Below, in pieces: positions 27,892-36,846 of a DNA stretch of 64,000 nt. Below the pieces are notes generated by a model. The model worked only from the letters and a program-made list of their open reading frames with translations, was not told where the DNA came from and made no database searches. Position 1 is the stretch's first letter; each line of letters begins with the position of its first letter. The stretch is from Rouxiella badensis. Its GTDB lineage: Bacteria > Pseudomonadota > Gammaproteobacteria > Enterobacterales > Enterobacteriaceae. The position numbers and the translations under genes were made by a program. Location of the stretch: positions 47,112 through 111,111 of the forward strand of contig NZ_MRWE01000017.1 of the NCBI RefSeq assembly GCF_002093665.1, written 5' to 3'.

Positions 27892-29189
27892 TTCGGCCCG
27901 CTGTCTTTGCCGGTAGTCGCTTTGTCTACGCCGGTTTTATCGGTTTTCTTGGTCCCGGCTGCGGCGGCCGCGATGCTGTCAGCGGAGACCACCTGAACCT
28001 TGGTGCCGTCATTAAGGCGGTCAATACCGGTGGTCACCACCTGCTGCCCCGGCGTGACACCCGAGAGCACGGCGATTTGGTCATCGCCATAGTTAGGACC
28101 GGCTTTTACCGCCTGCCGCACGACCGTGCCGTCCTGCTTGACCACATAAACGAAGTCGCCGTCGGAGCTTAACTGCAGCGCGGCAGAAGGAATTACCGTG
28201 GCGTTTTCCAGCGTACCAATTTGCAGACGCGCATTCACGAACTGGTTCGGATAAAGCGCGTCATCCTTATTGTCGAATATCGCCTTAAGCTCCACGCTGC
28301 CGGTGGTGGTGTCGATCTGGTTGCTCATAAACTGCAACTTTCCCTGTGCGAGCACCTTGCTGCCGTCCTGATCGAAAGCCGTAGTCGGCAAGTTTTGACC
28401 GTTGTGCAGCGCTTTCATGATGGTTTGCAGGTTGCTCTGCGGCACACTGAAGGTCACGGCAATCGGCTGAGTCTGAGTGATGGTAACAATCCCGGTGGTC
28501 GAACTGCTGCTGACGATATTGCCCGGGTCAACCAGACGCAGGCCTACGCGACCGCTGACAGGGGCGGTAATGCGCGCATAGACAAGGTTAAGTTTTGCCG
28601 CATTGATCTGCGCCAAATCGGCTTTGACTGCACCGTTATACTGCCCGGCAGTCGCTTCCTGAGTTTCGAGGTCCTGACGCGCCAGTGAGTCTTGCGCGTA
28701 AAGTTTACGGTAGCGAGCCAGCGTCAGTTCGGCACTTTTAGCCAGCGCCTGATTCTGCGCCAGGTCGCCCTGATACTGTTCGAGCGTCGCCTGGTAGCTG
28801 CGCGGGTCAATCTGCGCCAGCAGCTGGCCTTCTTCGACTTTTTGCCCTTCGGTAAAGTAGACTTTCATCAGCTGACCACTCACCTGGCTGGTGACGGTAA
28901 CCGACGCGTTCGGGACAACGGTGCCCAGCGCGCGCAAATACACCGGCACATTAGCCTGTGATGCGACACCCGCCTGCACCGGCGTTGCGCCTCCTCCCAT
29001 CCCCGGCATTCCGCCTCTCATTCCGCCGCGCATACCGCCACGGTGATGTGCATTGCCCTCAGGCGCTCCGCCTTTTGACGCACTTTTATGAAAAATGAAG
29101 AACCAGGCTACGAACGCCAGTACGATTACAGCGAGAATAAACCACAAAGTTTTGCGGCTTTTAGAGCGAGATGTGGCAGTTGGCAGCAT
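27888..29189 (-). CDS. mdtA: RND efflux periplasmic adaptor MdtA
   Basis: A 433-residue membrane-fusion protein anchored by an N-terminal helix ([20 protein letters not shown]). A Gly/Met/Arg-rich linker with GGMR repeats follows (residues about 55-75). The lipoyl domain ([31 protein letters not shown]), helical hairpin and barrel come next. I chose the ATG at 29189 over an upstream GTG; both have weak ribosome sites. First gene of mdtABC plus channel. I found no BaeR box upstream and no baeSR in the window. Confidence 0.93.
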   Translation of the reverse strand: MLPTATSRSKSRKTLWFILAVIVLAFVAWFFIFHKSASKGGAPEGNAHHRGGMRGGMRGGMPGMGGGATPVQAGVASQANVPVYLRALGTVVPNASVTVTSQVSGQLMKVYFTEGQKVEEGQLLAQIDPRSYQATLEQYQGDLAQNQALAKSAELTLARYRKLYAQDSLARQDLETQEATAGQYNGAVKADLAQINAAKLNLVYARITAPVSGRVGLRLVDPGNIVSSSSTTGIVTITQTQPIAVTFSVPQSNLQTIMKALHNGQNLPTTAFDQDGSKVLAQGKLQFMSNQIDTTTGSVELKAIFDNKDDALYPNQFVNARLQIGTLENATVIPSAALQLSSDGDFVYVVKQDGTVVRQAVKAGPNYGDDQIAVLSGVTPGQQVVTTGIDRLNDGTKVQVVSADSIAAAAAGTKKTDKTGVDKATTGKDSGPK

Positions 29190-29443
29190 AAATTTCTTAG
29201 TTCGCACGAGTGATGGGAAGAAAACAGCTGAAAAAGGTCGTTCAACCAGAAAGGTCCATTATCCAGAATTTACAGGGAGACTGTTTTTAGGGCAACGTAA
29301 AGATTGCGCAAGTAAACATCTCCGGATGATTCGTGGAGACAGATACTTTACACAACAATGTAAATGATAACGTTTTGTGATTAAAGGGATAAAAACTATG
29401 GGGATAATTGATGAGGCTCTCACGTTAGGAGAGCCTTAAAAAG
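29190..29443. other. Intergenic region upstream of mdtA
   Basis: No gene. It contains TTTACA-CAACAA-TGTAAA (29347-29364), a perfect 6-6-6 inverted repeat, and GTAAA-N10-GTAAA (about 29296-29315), reminiscent of a CpxR box but with wider spacing. Near the SDR stop lies a GC-rich hairpin, GGCTCTC/GAGAGCC, without a T tract on the minus strand. Confidence 0.4.
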
Positions 29444-30208
29444 TTATTTTCCGCCGTCGACGCTCAGAATCTGCCCGGTGACCCAGTTTGCCCAGTCTGA
29501 GGCAAAATAGAGCACCGCATGAGCGATATCTTCCGCCACGCCGAGGCGTTTGAGGGCAATATTGTCGATGAGACGTTTCTGACCTTCGCTGCCCATCGCT
29601 TCCCACTGTTTTTCCGTTGACGGATTACTGCGGATAAAACCGGGTGCGACATTATTGACGGTAATATTCCACGGCCCCAGCTCATGCGCCAGCTGACGCG
29701 TCAGGCCAATCTGTCCCGCCTTGGCGCTGGCGTAGGCCTGAATGCCGGTCAGGCTGATGTCCAGCCCTGCCCGGCTCGAGATATTAATAATGCGGCCGAA
29801 CTTGTGCGCTTTCATGCCCACGACCGCCGCCTGAGACATCAAAAATGCCCCGTTAAGATTAACCGCGACAATCGCCTGCCACTGGGCAAAAGTCACCTCT
29901 TCAAGCGGCTGACCCTGCTGTCCCACCACACCGCCCGCATTATTGACCAATGTATCGACGCTCAGATGGCGCGCCTCAAGGGAGCTAAACAGCACGCTAA
30001 TTGCCTCGGGCGAGCTAATGTCGACCTCATACGCCAGCGCCGTTTCACCACACAGCGCCGCCGTCTCCTCGACAAGATGTTTTTGAATATCACAGGCAAT
30101 CACCCGCGCGCCACGCTGGGCAAACGCCAGACAAATCGCACGCCCAAACCCTTGCGCCGCGCCGGTCACCAGCACCGTGCGGTGCGAATAATCAAAGGGA
30201 TTTTGCAT
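29444..30208 (-). CDS. Short-chain dehydrogenase/reductase
   Basis: A 254-residue classical SDR. It has the cofactor loop TGAAQGFG (residues 15-22), NNAG (89-92), the catalytic serine at Ser144/145, and Tyr159-x3-Lys163 in YASAK. Asp40 after the second strand favours NAD over NADP. It is the last gene of a four-gene operon led by a GntR regulator; its ATG overlaps the preceding stop by one base (TAATG). It likely oxidises or reduces a hydroxyl made in the pathway served by the cluster. The substrate is unknown. Confidence 0.9.
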   Translation of the reverse strand: MQNPFDYSHRTVLVTGAAQGFGRAICLAFAQRGARVIACDIQKHLVEETAALCGETALAYEVDISSPEAISVLFSSLEARHLSVDTLVNNAGGVVGQQGQPLEEVTFAQWQAIVAVNLNGAFLMSQAAVVGMKAHKFGRIINISSRAGLDISLTGIQAYASAKAGQIGLTRQLAHELGPWNITVNNVAPGFIRSNPSTEKQWEAMGSEGQKRLIDNIALKRLGVAEDIAHAVLYFASDWANWVTGQILSVDGGK

Positions 30209-31287
30209 TAAGGCGTTCCCGTCTCATGAAGTTCAAGCCGCGCCAGCGTTTCAAAGGTCTGCGGCAGTTCACCGCGTTCAACCCGATGAATAAGCTGCAC
30301 CAGTCGCGTGGTCAGCGGCATTGGCAGGTTAAAGCCGATGCCGATATCGATAGCCGGAGCAATCTGCGCGTCGATTTCGGTCTGGCGTTTACGCACCGCC
30401 AAATCACGCCAGATGCCGGAATGCGACTTTGCCGAGCGGCGATTGTGCGCCACCATGTCGTCAAAGGATTGTTGGGTGTGCTCGGGCGTAGCATTCGGCA
30501 GAAACGCCGAAGGATCAAAGCCGTCGAAGCCCTCCAGGAGGATGTTCTGCGCATGCGCTACTGCACCGATTTCTCGCGCAAGCTGGGTCAATACTGGGCG
30601 AAAGCGCGGCATCGCCAGCACGTCGGCAATACTGTCGTCGGTGAGCGCAGTGGCGAACAGCAGCGCGCCGTAAATCATTTTTGCCCACAGGAATCCCCAG
30701 ATATTGGGCGTCAGAACAGCGGCAGGGTCGAAATGTTGAAGGAGGCGGTAAAGCGCCTCGGTGCGCGGCCGGGTGATTCCGTCCAGTTCGCCGATGACCA
30801 CCGCACCGCGTCCACCGTGGTGGATGACGCCCGGTTCGAGGAAGTCTGCCCCAAAATTAAGAAATGCGCCAACGGTGCGCTCGGCACCTATCACGTCGGC
30901 AATGACCCGCTCGTTGAGGCCGTTTTGCATCGAGACGACGTAGCCTTCAGGAGCAAGGAGGGGCGCTATCTGATGAATGGCGGCGGCGGTGTGGTGTGAC
31001 TTGACCGCCAGCAGCACACCGCAATGTAAACCTTCAAGCTGCTCGGGTAAAAACGCCTGCGCATGCACCGTTTTATCGCCCATCGGGCCGGTAATTCGCA
31101 GACCGTGCAGATTGATAGCGGCGACATGTTCGGCGACATTATCGACAAAAATCACCGGCTGTCCGGCCTCGATAAAGGAGGCGCCTATTGCACCACCAAT
31201 GGCGCCCGCGCCCCAAATGACCAGCGGTGCCAAGGCCTGAGGCTGTTCAGGGTAACTCTCTTCTTCAAGCTGAGTGGCTACTGACAT
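30208..31287 (-). CDS. Ketopantoate reductase-like oxidoreductase (ApbA/PanE fold)
   Basis: A 359-residue protein with the N-terminal Rossmann motif VIWGAGAIGGAIGASFIEAG and the C-terminal helical domain (FLWAKMIYGALLFA) of the ketopantoate reductase family. It is about 55 residues longer than housekeeping PanE, so a catabolic homologue reducing or oxidising another 2-keto/2-hydroxy acid is more likely. A very strong Shine-Dalgarno, GGAGGAGG, precedes the ATG. It lies between a creatininase-family gene and an SDR in one operon. Confidence 0.82.
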   Translation of the reverse strand: MSVATQLEEESYPEQPQALAPLVIWGAGAIGGAIGASFIEAGQPVIFVDNVAEHVAAINLHGLRITGPMGDKTVHAQAFLPEQLEGLHCGVLLAVKSHHTAAAIHQIAPLLAPEGYVVSMQNGLNERVIADVIGAERTVGAFLNFGADFLEPGVIHHGGRGAVVIGELDGITRPRTEALYRLLQHFDPAAVLTPNIWGFLWAKMIYGALLFATALTDDSIADVLAMPRFRPVLTQLAREIGAVAHAQNILLEGFDGFDPSAFLPNATPEHTQQSFDDMVAHNRRSAKSHSGIWRDLAVRKRQTEIDAQIAPAIDIGIGFNLPMPLTTRLVQLIHRVERGELPQTFETLARLELHETGTP

Positions 31288-31349
31288 GCGTTCCTCCTCC
31301 GAGAGGTAAACCTTGACGCGTCTCGCGCCGTGGATTCATGAAAGGCAGC

Positions 31350-32045
31350 CTACAGCGCGTCAATAACCTCGCGGATTTCAGCCAGTGCGGTTTGCCAGAT
31401 TGCCAGCATCTCGTCATCGGCCCGCTGGTAGTAACCGCCGTAGTTGCCGTCTCCGAGGTAAGCCCTGGCGCGCGTCGGGTCCATTTTCCGCAGAGCGACC
31501 AAATCGACCATCGGCTTTTGCTGGTCCGGCTGCGTTACGCCGGCTAAACGCGTCCACGGGAAGTTTTCCATCCACGAAGCGTGTGAAGCGACGGGGTCGA
31601 TGGACATCACTTTTTCCCAGGTTTTTGGCGCATTCCACCAGTTGTGCAGCTGCACCGTCACGCCCGGATTATTGACCATCCATTCACTGAAAATGTTCTG
31701 CGCAGGCGAGTTACCGCCGTGACCGTTGACGAACAAAATTCGACGAAATCCCTGACGCTTCAGGTTGTTAAGAATGTCGTTAAGCAGACAGACATAGGTT
31801 TGCATACTCAGACTGATGGTGCCGGGATAGTCGCTAAACGCGGGCGTCATCCCGAAGGGCATTACGGGGAAGACAGGAATACCATAAGGCTCTGCGGCCT
31901 CTGATGCTACCCTTTCTGCCAAAATCGAGTCCACCGACAGGCTGAGCAAAGCATGTTGCTCGGTGCTGCCGAGCGGCACAATCACTCGATCGTCGGTGGT
32001 TAAATAGCTTTCTAACTGCTGCCAGTTCATTTCACTGATTTTCAT
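31350..32045 (-). CDS. Creatininase-family amidohydrolase
   Basis: A 231-residue protein. The metal-site pattern is PLGSTEQHALLSLSVDS (Glu29, His31, Asp39) followed by FVNGHGGN, both typical of creatininase/MftE family enzymes that open cyclic amides or cleave peptide-like C-N bonds. The usual HGPHLP after EQ is changed to HALLSL, so the substrate is probably not creatinine. The ATG at 32045 lies inside the end of the GntR gene (14-bp overlap). It acts in the cytoplasm. Confidence 0.85.
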   Translation of the reverse strand: MKISEMNWQQLESYLTTDDRVIVPLGSTEQHALLSLSVDSILAERVASEAAEPYGIPVFPVMPFGMTPAFSDYPGTISLSMQTYVCLLNDILNNLKRQGFRRILFVNGHGGNSPAQNIFSEWMVNNPGVTVQLHNWWNAPKTWEKVMSIDPVASHASWMENFPWTRLAGVTQPDQQKPMVDLVALRKMDPTRARAYLGDGNYGGYYQRADDEMLAIWQTALAEIREVIDAL

Positions 32046-33027
32046 TGCGGTCCCCGGTGTTGGACGCGTGTAAAATTTCCTGCTGCAGCAGCGGAACGAC
32101 GACCCGCTGAATCTCTCCTGCATCAGGAACATGCCTGTACTCAAAAGAAATCTGCCCTTCACTCAACTGAGCGGTGAGATCCTGAGCGCCAGTGGCGTAC
32201 ACCAGTGCATCGGTCTCTTTTAATAATTCGCCAAGCTGAGGGTCATCGCGGTGGACCACGGTGACCTGGGTAACGTGTGGTGCAAAACGCGCTACGCCGT
32301 GAGTCATCAGCGACGTAAACTCTGGAAAAATCGATACCACCAGCGTGCGGGTCAGCGGCTCAAGCGAGGCCAGCGAACGTCGCGTGGTTTCTGATGGTAT
32401 AAAACTAATATTCATCAATGCCTGACCCGGAAACAGCTGGCTGACCTCACGCCGACGGTGGGCAAAGGTTAACAGCAGATCGGCACTAGAAACGTGCTGA
32501 CGCAGCAGTTCGTCATTTCTCAGGTCGGTCAGGGTTGTGGCTTCTACTACTGCAATCTCACCCAGCGTTTCCGCAATGCAATGCGCGTAATCCCTTGCCG
32601 AATCGATGAAATTACCAATCAAAAATACGGTTTTCTTCTTCAGCTGCCGCTGCCTTTCGCTGAAGCGATTGCTGACCAGGGCGCCTAAATCGGTAGCGCT
32701 GAAACCGAGCAGGATGCCGCAGTTAATCAACGCGTCGAGATGTTGATGCAGCTCGTCGAGATTCAGCCCCGAAGACCCCACCAGCATCGACGCATCGGCG
32801 ATAAACGTGCCCGCACCGGGCTTGCTGTAGACCAGCTCCGCCGCCTTGAGCTCGCGGTAGACCTGCGCCACAGTCATGGGTGCGACGCCGAGTATGTCGG
32901 CCATTTCCCTCACCGAAGGAAGCTGCTCCCCAGGCTTTAACGCGCCGAAGGTGATCGCATATTCAATCATGCCGCGCAGCTGTGCGCCCAGCGGGATTGA
33001 AGAGTCACGGTCGAGGTGGAATTCCAT
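32032..33027 (-). CDS. GntR-family regulator of the isopeptide cluster
   Basis: A 331-residue regulator. Residues 1-75 form a GntR winged helix (IPLGAQLRGMIEYAITFGALKPGEQLPSVREMADILGV, then SKPGAGTF). The C-terminal 250 residues are an alpha/beta domain that is neither the aminotransferase of MocR proteins nor a UTRA domain. I chose the ATG at 33027, preceded by AAGGCAGAG; the frame extends much further upstream without a supported start. It heads the leftward operon and faces the ABC importer operon. Two matching 18-bp sites in the shared promoter are its likely operators. Confidence 0.85.
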   Translation of the reverse strand: MEFHLDRDSSIPLGAQLRGMIEYAITFGALKPGEQLPSVREMADILGVAPMTVAQVYRELKAAELVYSKPGAGTFIADASMLVGSSGLNLDELHQHLDALINCGILLGFSATDLGALVSNRFSERQRQLKKKTVFLIGNFIDSARDYAHCIAETLGEIAVVEATTLTDLRNDELLRQHVSSADLLLTFAHRRREVSQLFPGQALMNISFIPSETTRRSLASLEPLTRTLVVSIFPEFTSLMTHGVARFAPHVTQVTVVHRDDPQLGELLKETDALVYATGAQDLTAQLSEGQISFEYRHVPDAGEIQRVVVPLLQQEILHASNTGDRNENQ

Positions 33028-33044
33028 ACTCTGCCTTGATGAGT

Positions 33045-33062
33045 GTACTGGTCTGCTAATAC
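33045..33062 (-). promoter_or_regulatory. Candidate GntR operator, regulator side
   Basis: On the minus strand this reads GTATTAGCAGACCAGTAC. It matches the site at 33204-33221 at 13 of 18 positions and lies 17 bp before the regulator start codon, suggesting autoregulation. Confidence 0.5.
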
Positions 33063-33172
33063 AATAATGCTGTTTTTTACGGCAATGCAAGATGTTATAA
33101 AAAATAAATAGCGATAAAATCGCCAACTTTAATAACAAAAGCTCATTTGTTGCATTTTTTTTGCGCTGATTA

Positions 33173-33202
33173 TTGACAATCTGTGACCAATGCTTCAATT
33201 AT
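33173..33202 (+). promoter_or_regulatory. Promoter of the ABC importer operon
   Basis: TTGACA (33173-33178) matches the -35 consensus exactly; AATTAT at 33197-33202 after 18 bp is the likely -10. Confidence 0.5.
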
Positions 33203-33203
33203 C

Positions 33204-33221
33204 GTATTAGTTAACTAGAAC
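33204..33221 (+). promoter_or_regulatory. Candidate GntR operator, importer side
   Basis: GTATTAGTTAACTAGAAC contains the perfect 10-bp palindrome TAGTTAACTA. It covers the predicted transcription start of the importer operon, a position fit for repression. Confidence 0.55.
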
Positions 33222-33325
33222 ACAATCATCACCGCCATTTTTGCAGGCTCCGCCCCTGGTGTTTTTCAGGGCGGCATAGTCGTTCCTGACAAACATTTTA
33301 TTCTGACTAACAGAGAGGCAAGGTA

Positions 33326-34918
33326 ATGAAAGTTATGCCTAAATTGACTTTAATTGCACTACTGGCCGCGGGCGCGCTCAACGCGATTTCCGCCCAGGCC
33401 GCAGAGGTAGTACAGCGCGGCGGTACACTGACCTACGGTCGCTTTGGCGACAGTATTTTCCTCGAACCCGTACTTAACGAAAGCAATAACGATATCTGGA
33501 TCTTATCCAATCTCTACGACACGCTGCTGTTACCGACCAACGACGGCAAAGGCTTCAAGCCAGGCCTGGCAACGGCGTGGAAACTGTCTGAAGACGGTAA
33601 AAGCGTCACCTTGACCCTGCGCCCCAACACCAAATTCTCTGATGGCTCACCGATTACCGCTGAAGACGTTAAGTGGTCGCTTGAGCGTGCCTCCAAGCCG
33701 GGCAACGGCGTGTGGCAATTTCTGGTCAGCGCAATCGATAACGTTACGATAAGCGATCCGCATACTGTGGTTATCCATCTGTCGCATACCGATCCGGCGA
33801 TCCTGACTGCGCTGACGGTGTTCAATACCGCTATCATGCCGGAGAAGCAGTTTGAGGCGGAACCGGGCGCGACCGACCACGACAAAGCGGCGGCATTCGC
33901 CGAACATCCGATTGGATCCGGCCCGTTTGTCTTAAAGTCGTGGCAGCATAATTCCACCATGACGCTGGTCCGCAACCCGTACTACTGGGCCAAGGGCGCG
34001 GACGGCAAGGCGCTGCCTTACCTCGACAGCATCAAGTTTGAAATCATCCCTGACGACGCCACCCGTATTCTGAAGCTACAGTCCGGCGAGCTGGACGGCG
34101 CAGAATTTATTCCTTATTCACGCGTTAAAGAGCTACAGGGCAACCCGGCGATAAATATGGCGCTGTTCCCCTCTACCCGCGTAGAAGTAGCGAGTGTGAA
34201 TGCCCGTCCTGAAATCGACGGCAAGCCAAACCCGCTGGCGAACCCGAAGGTGCGTGAGGCGTTGAACTATGCCACCGACAAAGACGGTATTATCCAGCTG
34301 GTGACCTTCGGTCTCGGCAAGCCGATGACCTCGTTTATGTCGACCTCTACCCCGCTCAACTCAGGCACCAAACCTCTGTGGCCGGTCGACGTCGAGAAGG
34401 CGCAGGCATTGATGAAAGAGGCCGGTTATCCTGCTGGTTTCAGCACCAGCATGAATATTCTGGCGGGTAACGAAGACAGCCTGAGCATCGCCACCGGCCT
34501 GCAACAGATGTGGGCGCAGATTGGCGTCAAATTGACCATCAACCAGATGGACAACGCCACGCTGAACGCCAACTTCCGCAAGGGTAACTTCAGCACGCGT
34601 ATTGGGCCGTGGACCGACGATATCGCCGATCCGAACGAGATTACGTCCTACTACGCCTACTCGAAGAACATTCAGGCGCTGCACTCCGGCTGGAAGAGCG
34701 ACGAGCTAGACAAACTGTTCGAAGCCTCGCAGCAGGAAATCAATCCGGCCAAGCGCGCCGAAGAGTACAAGCAGATTCAGGATATCTACAACACCAGCGG
34801 TCCAACCATTCCGCTGTATGAGAGCTCCTACCCTGTCGCGCTCAAGAAAGACGTGCAGGGCTTCGTGCAGATCCCGCTGGGTAATAACATCTTCACCGAG
34901 ACCTGGCTGAAGAAGTAA
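33326..34918 (+). CDS. Peptide-type ABC transporter substrate-binding protein
   Basis: A 530-residue periplasmic SBP of the DppA/OppA family (SBP_bac_5). The signal peptide ends AISAQAAE. The family block LATAWKLSEDGKSVTLTLRPNTKFSDGSPITAEDVKWSLE is near residue 80, with IGSGPFVLKSW and NPYYW later. AAGGTA precedes the ATG. It captures a peptide or peptide-like ligand. As first gene of the operon, followed by a stable hairpin, it is likely made in excess over the permeases. Confidence 0.92.
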   Translation: MKVMPKLTLIALLAAGALNAISAQAAEVVQRGGTLTYGRFGDSIFLEPVLNESNNDIWILSNLYDTLLLPTNDGKGFKPGLATAWKLSEDGKSVTLTLRPNTKFSDGSPITAEDVKWSLERASKPGNGVWQFLVSAIDNVTISDPHTVVIHLSHTDPAILTALTVFNTAIMPEKQFEAEPGATDHDKAAAFAEHPIGSGPFVLKSWQHNSTMTLVRNPYYWAKGADGKALPYLDSIKFEIIPDDATRILKLQSGELDGAEFIPYSRVKELQGNPAINMALFPSTRVEVASVNARPEIDGKPNPLANPKVREALNYATDKDGIIQLVTFGLGKPMTSFMSTSTPLNSGTKPLWPVDVEKAQALMKEAGYPAGFSTSMNILAGNEDSLSIATGLQQMWAQIGVKLTINQMDNATLNANFRKGNFSTRIGPWTDDIADPNEITSYYAYSKNIQALHSGWKSDELDKLFEASQQEINPAKRAEEYKQIQDIYNTSGPTIPLYESSYPVALKKDVQGFVQIPLGNNIFTETWLKK

Positions 34919-34951
34919 CGGGTCTTTTTACACCGAGTAAAAACCTGATCC

Positions 34952-34984
34952 CTGGCGCTGTCATCCTTTGAATTACAGCGCCAG
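34952..34984 (+). promoter_or_regulatory. Intercistronic hairpin
   Basis: CTGGCGCTGT (34952-34961) pairs perfectly with ACAGCGCCAG (34975-34984) around a 13-nt loop. It has no T tract, so it is more likely a 3-prime stabiliser or partial attenuator than a terminator. Confidence 0.6.
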
Positions 34985-35008
34985 TGATGACGGGTTTGGG
35001 AGTGAGCC

Positions 35009-35947
35009 TTGACTGAGCTTTCGTATATCCTTAAACGCATCCTGCTGATTATTCCGACGCTGCTGGTGATTTTAGTGGTCACCTTCACTATCGTGCGCCT
35101 GCTGCCCGGCGATCCGGCCAGTGCGATGATAGGCGATCGTGCTACCGACGCCGACGTCACCCGCATCAACAAAGAGCTTGGACTCGACCAGCCTCTGCCG
35201 GTGCAGTTTGTCTATTTTGTGCGCCAAATTGCCAGCGGACATCTGGGTAACTCCTATGCGATGCATGCGCCGGTGACCTCGGTCATCGCCGAACGCTTAC
35301 CGGTGACACTGCTGTTGACCGGTATGGCCGCCCTGTTCTCGGTAGTGATGGCTATCCCATTGGCCTTTGTCTCGGCGCTTAAGCGCAATACCGCCACCGA
35401 TATCACCATACGCGGTGCGTCACAGGTCACGCTGTCGATGCCCTCTTTTTATATCGGGCTGGTGCTGCTGACCGTATTCGCCGCTCAATTACACTGGTTC
35501 CCGGTCGGCGGCTACGGCGACACCTGGGGACAAAGGGTTTATCACCTGTTTCTGCCCGCAATGACGCTGGCGGTCAGTATTACCTCGGTGCTGATAGGCA
35601 GCCTGAGAAACTCCATTATTGCGGTGCTCGACGCCGAATACATTACCTTCGCCCGCGCGAAAGGGTTAAGCACGCGCGTGGTGCTGATGCGCCACGTTCT
35701 GCGTAATTCTCTGATTCCGATGCTGAGCCTGTTTGCGCTCAATATTGGCACCACTATCGGCAGCGCGGTGATAACCGAAACCGTGTTTGCGGTGCCGGGC
35801 ATCGCACGGCTGATGGTTGACAGCATCTTCAGCCGCGACTACCCGATGATTCAGGGATTGGTCATCGTACTGTCCGTACTGGTCTCGCTGATTTTCCTGC
35901 TCACCGACATCGTGCAGGTGATGATTGACCCGAGGAGAGCACGATGA
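35009..35947 (+). CDS. Peptide-type ABC transporter permease (DppB type)
   Basis: A 312-residue inner-membrane permease with six helices. Family features are LPGDPASAMIGDRAT near residue 33, the EAA loop with YITFARAKGLSTRVVLMRHVLRNSLIPMLS, and ETVFAVPGIARLMVDSIFSRDYPMIQG. It appears to start at a TTG codon with GGGAG upstream; no in-frame ATG is better placed. It overlaps the next permease by 4 bp. Confidence 0.92.
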   Translation: MTELSYILKRILLIIPTLLVILVVTFTIVRLLPGDPASAMIGDRATDADVTRINKELGLDQPLPVQFVYFVRQIASGHLGNSYAMHAPVTSVIAERLPVTLLLTGMAALFSVVMAIPLAFVSALKRNTATDITIRGASQVTLSMPSFYIGLVLLTVFAAQLHWFPVGGYGDTWGQRVYHLFLPAMTLAVSITSVLIGSLRNSIIAVLDAEYITFARAKGLSTRVVLMRHVLRNSLIPMLSLFALNIGTTIGSAVITETVFAVPGIARLMVDSIFSRDYPMIQGLVIVLSVLVSLIFLLTDIVQVMIDPRRAR

Positions 35948-36795
35948 GTGAGCTCATTGCCCAACGTTCCATCACCCGAAAATGGCGCAAACATCTGCCG
36001 TGGTCATCGGTTCTCGGCTGCGTCATTCTGGCGCTCAGCCTGCTGATGGCGTTTTTCCCACATCTGGTGGCCACGGCAAGTCCGCTGAAGTTTGACTATC
36101 GCGCCATCCTCAAAGGGCCAAGCCTGCAACATTTTTTTGGCACCGATAACTTTGGTCGCGACATCTTCTCGCGCGTGGTTTACGCCTATCAGATAGACCT
36201 GCAAATTGCCTTTTTCACCACGCTGTTCCCGATGGTGTTCGGCACTCTGGTTGGCCTGCTGGTGGGCTATTTCGGCGGCGTTGCCGAAATGTTATTCCAG
36301 AGGATTGTTGATGCGGTAGTCACCTTCCCGCTGCTGGTGCTGGTGATTGCCATCGTCGCTATCCTTGGCCCAGGCCTGAACAGCATGTATATCGCCGTCG
36401 GCATCATTTACTGGGTGTTTTACGCCAAGCTTATCGCCGGCGAAGTCAGCATTCAGAAACGGCTGGAGTACGTTGCGGCGGGCAAGGTCATGGGTTACAG
36501 CACGCCGAGGATTATCTTCCGCCACGTGCTGCCGAACGTCATTACCACCACGCTGGTGTATTGGATGACGGACATGGCGCTGGCCATTCTGCTCGGCTCG
36601 AGCCTCGGTTATCTCGGCCTCGGTGCGCAACCGCCAACGGCAGAATGGGGTGTGCTTATCGCCTCCGGCAAAAACTTTATGGATACCGCATGGTGGATAA
36701 CTATCTTCCCCGGGATAGCCATCGTATTAACCGGATTGGGATTCAGCCTTTTTGGCGACCTGTTGTCAGACTGGCTGCGTCCTGGAAGCCGCTAA
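35944..36795 (+). CDS. Peptide-type ABC transporter permease (DppC type)
   Basis: A 283-residue permease. FFGTDNFGRDIFSRVVYAYQ is the DppC/OppC hallmark near residue 60, and the EAA-loop segment EYVAAGKVMGYSTPRIIFRHVLPNVI follows. SSLGYLGLGAQPPTAEWG closes the conserved part. The start overlaps the previous stop (ATGA). It pairs with the upstream permease to form the channel. Confidence 0.92.
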   Translation: MSELIAQRSITRKWRKHLPWSSVLGCVILALSLLMAFFPHLVATASPLKFDYRAILKGPSLQHFFGTDNFGRDIFSRVVYAYQIDLQIAFFTTLFPMVFGTLVGLLVGYFGGVAEMLFQRIVDAVVTFPLLVLVIAIVAILGPGLNSMYIAVGIIYWVFYAKLIAGEVSIQKRLEYVAAGKVMGYSTPRIIFRHVLPNVITTTLVYWMTDMALAILLGSSLGYLGLGAQPPTAEWGVLIASGKNFMDTAWWITIFPGIAIVLTGLGFSLFGDLLSDWLRPGSR

Positions 36796-36846
36796 GCCTT
36801 GGATCGACAACTGATGACAAGCCGTTAGCAAAAATGAGAGCAAACT

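Noticed and set aside
29190..29443. Search for a BaeR box upstream of mdtA
   Set aside because: No convincing match to TTTTTCTCCATNATTGGC on either strand; TCTCCACGAATC near 29326 is too weak.
30226..30999. A 257-codon frame antisense to the ketopantoate-reductase-like gene
   Set aside because: No family features, no ribosome site, complete overlap with a supported gene.
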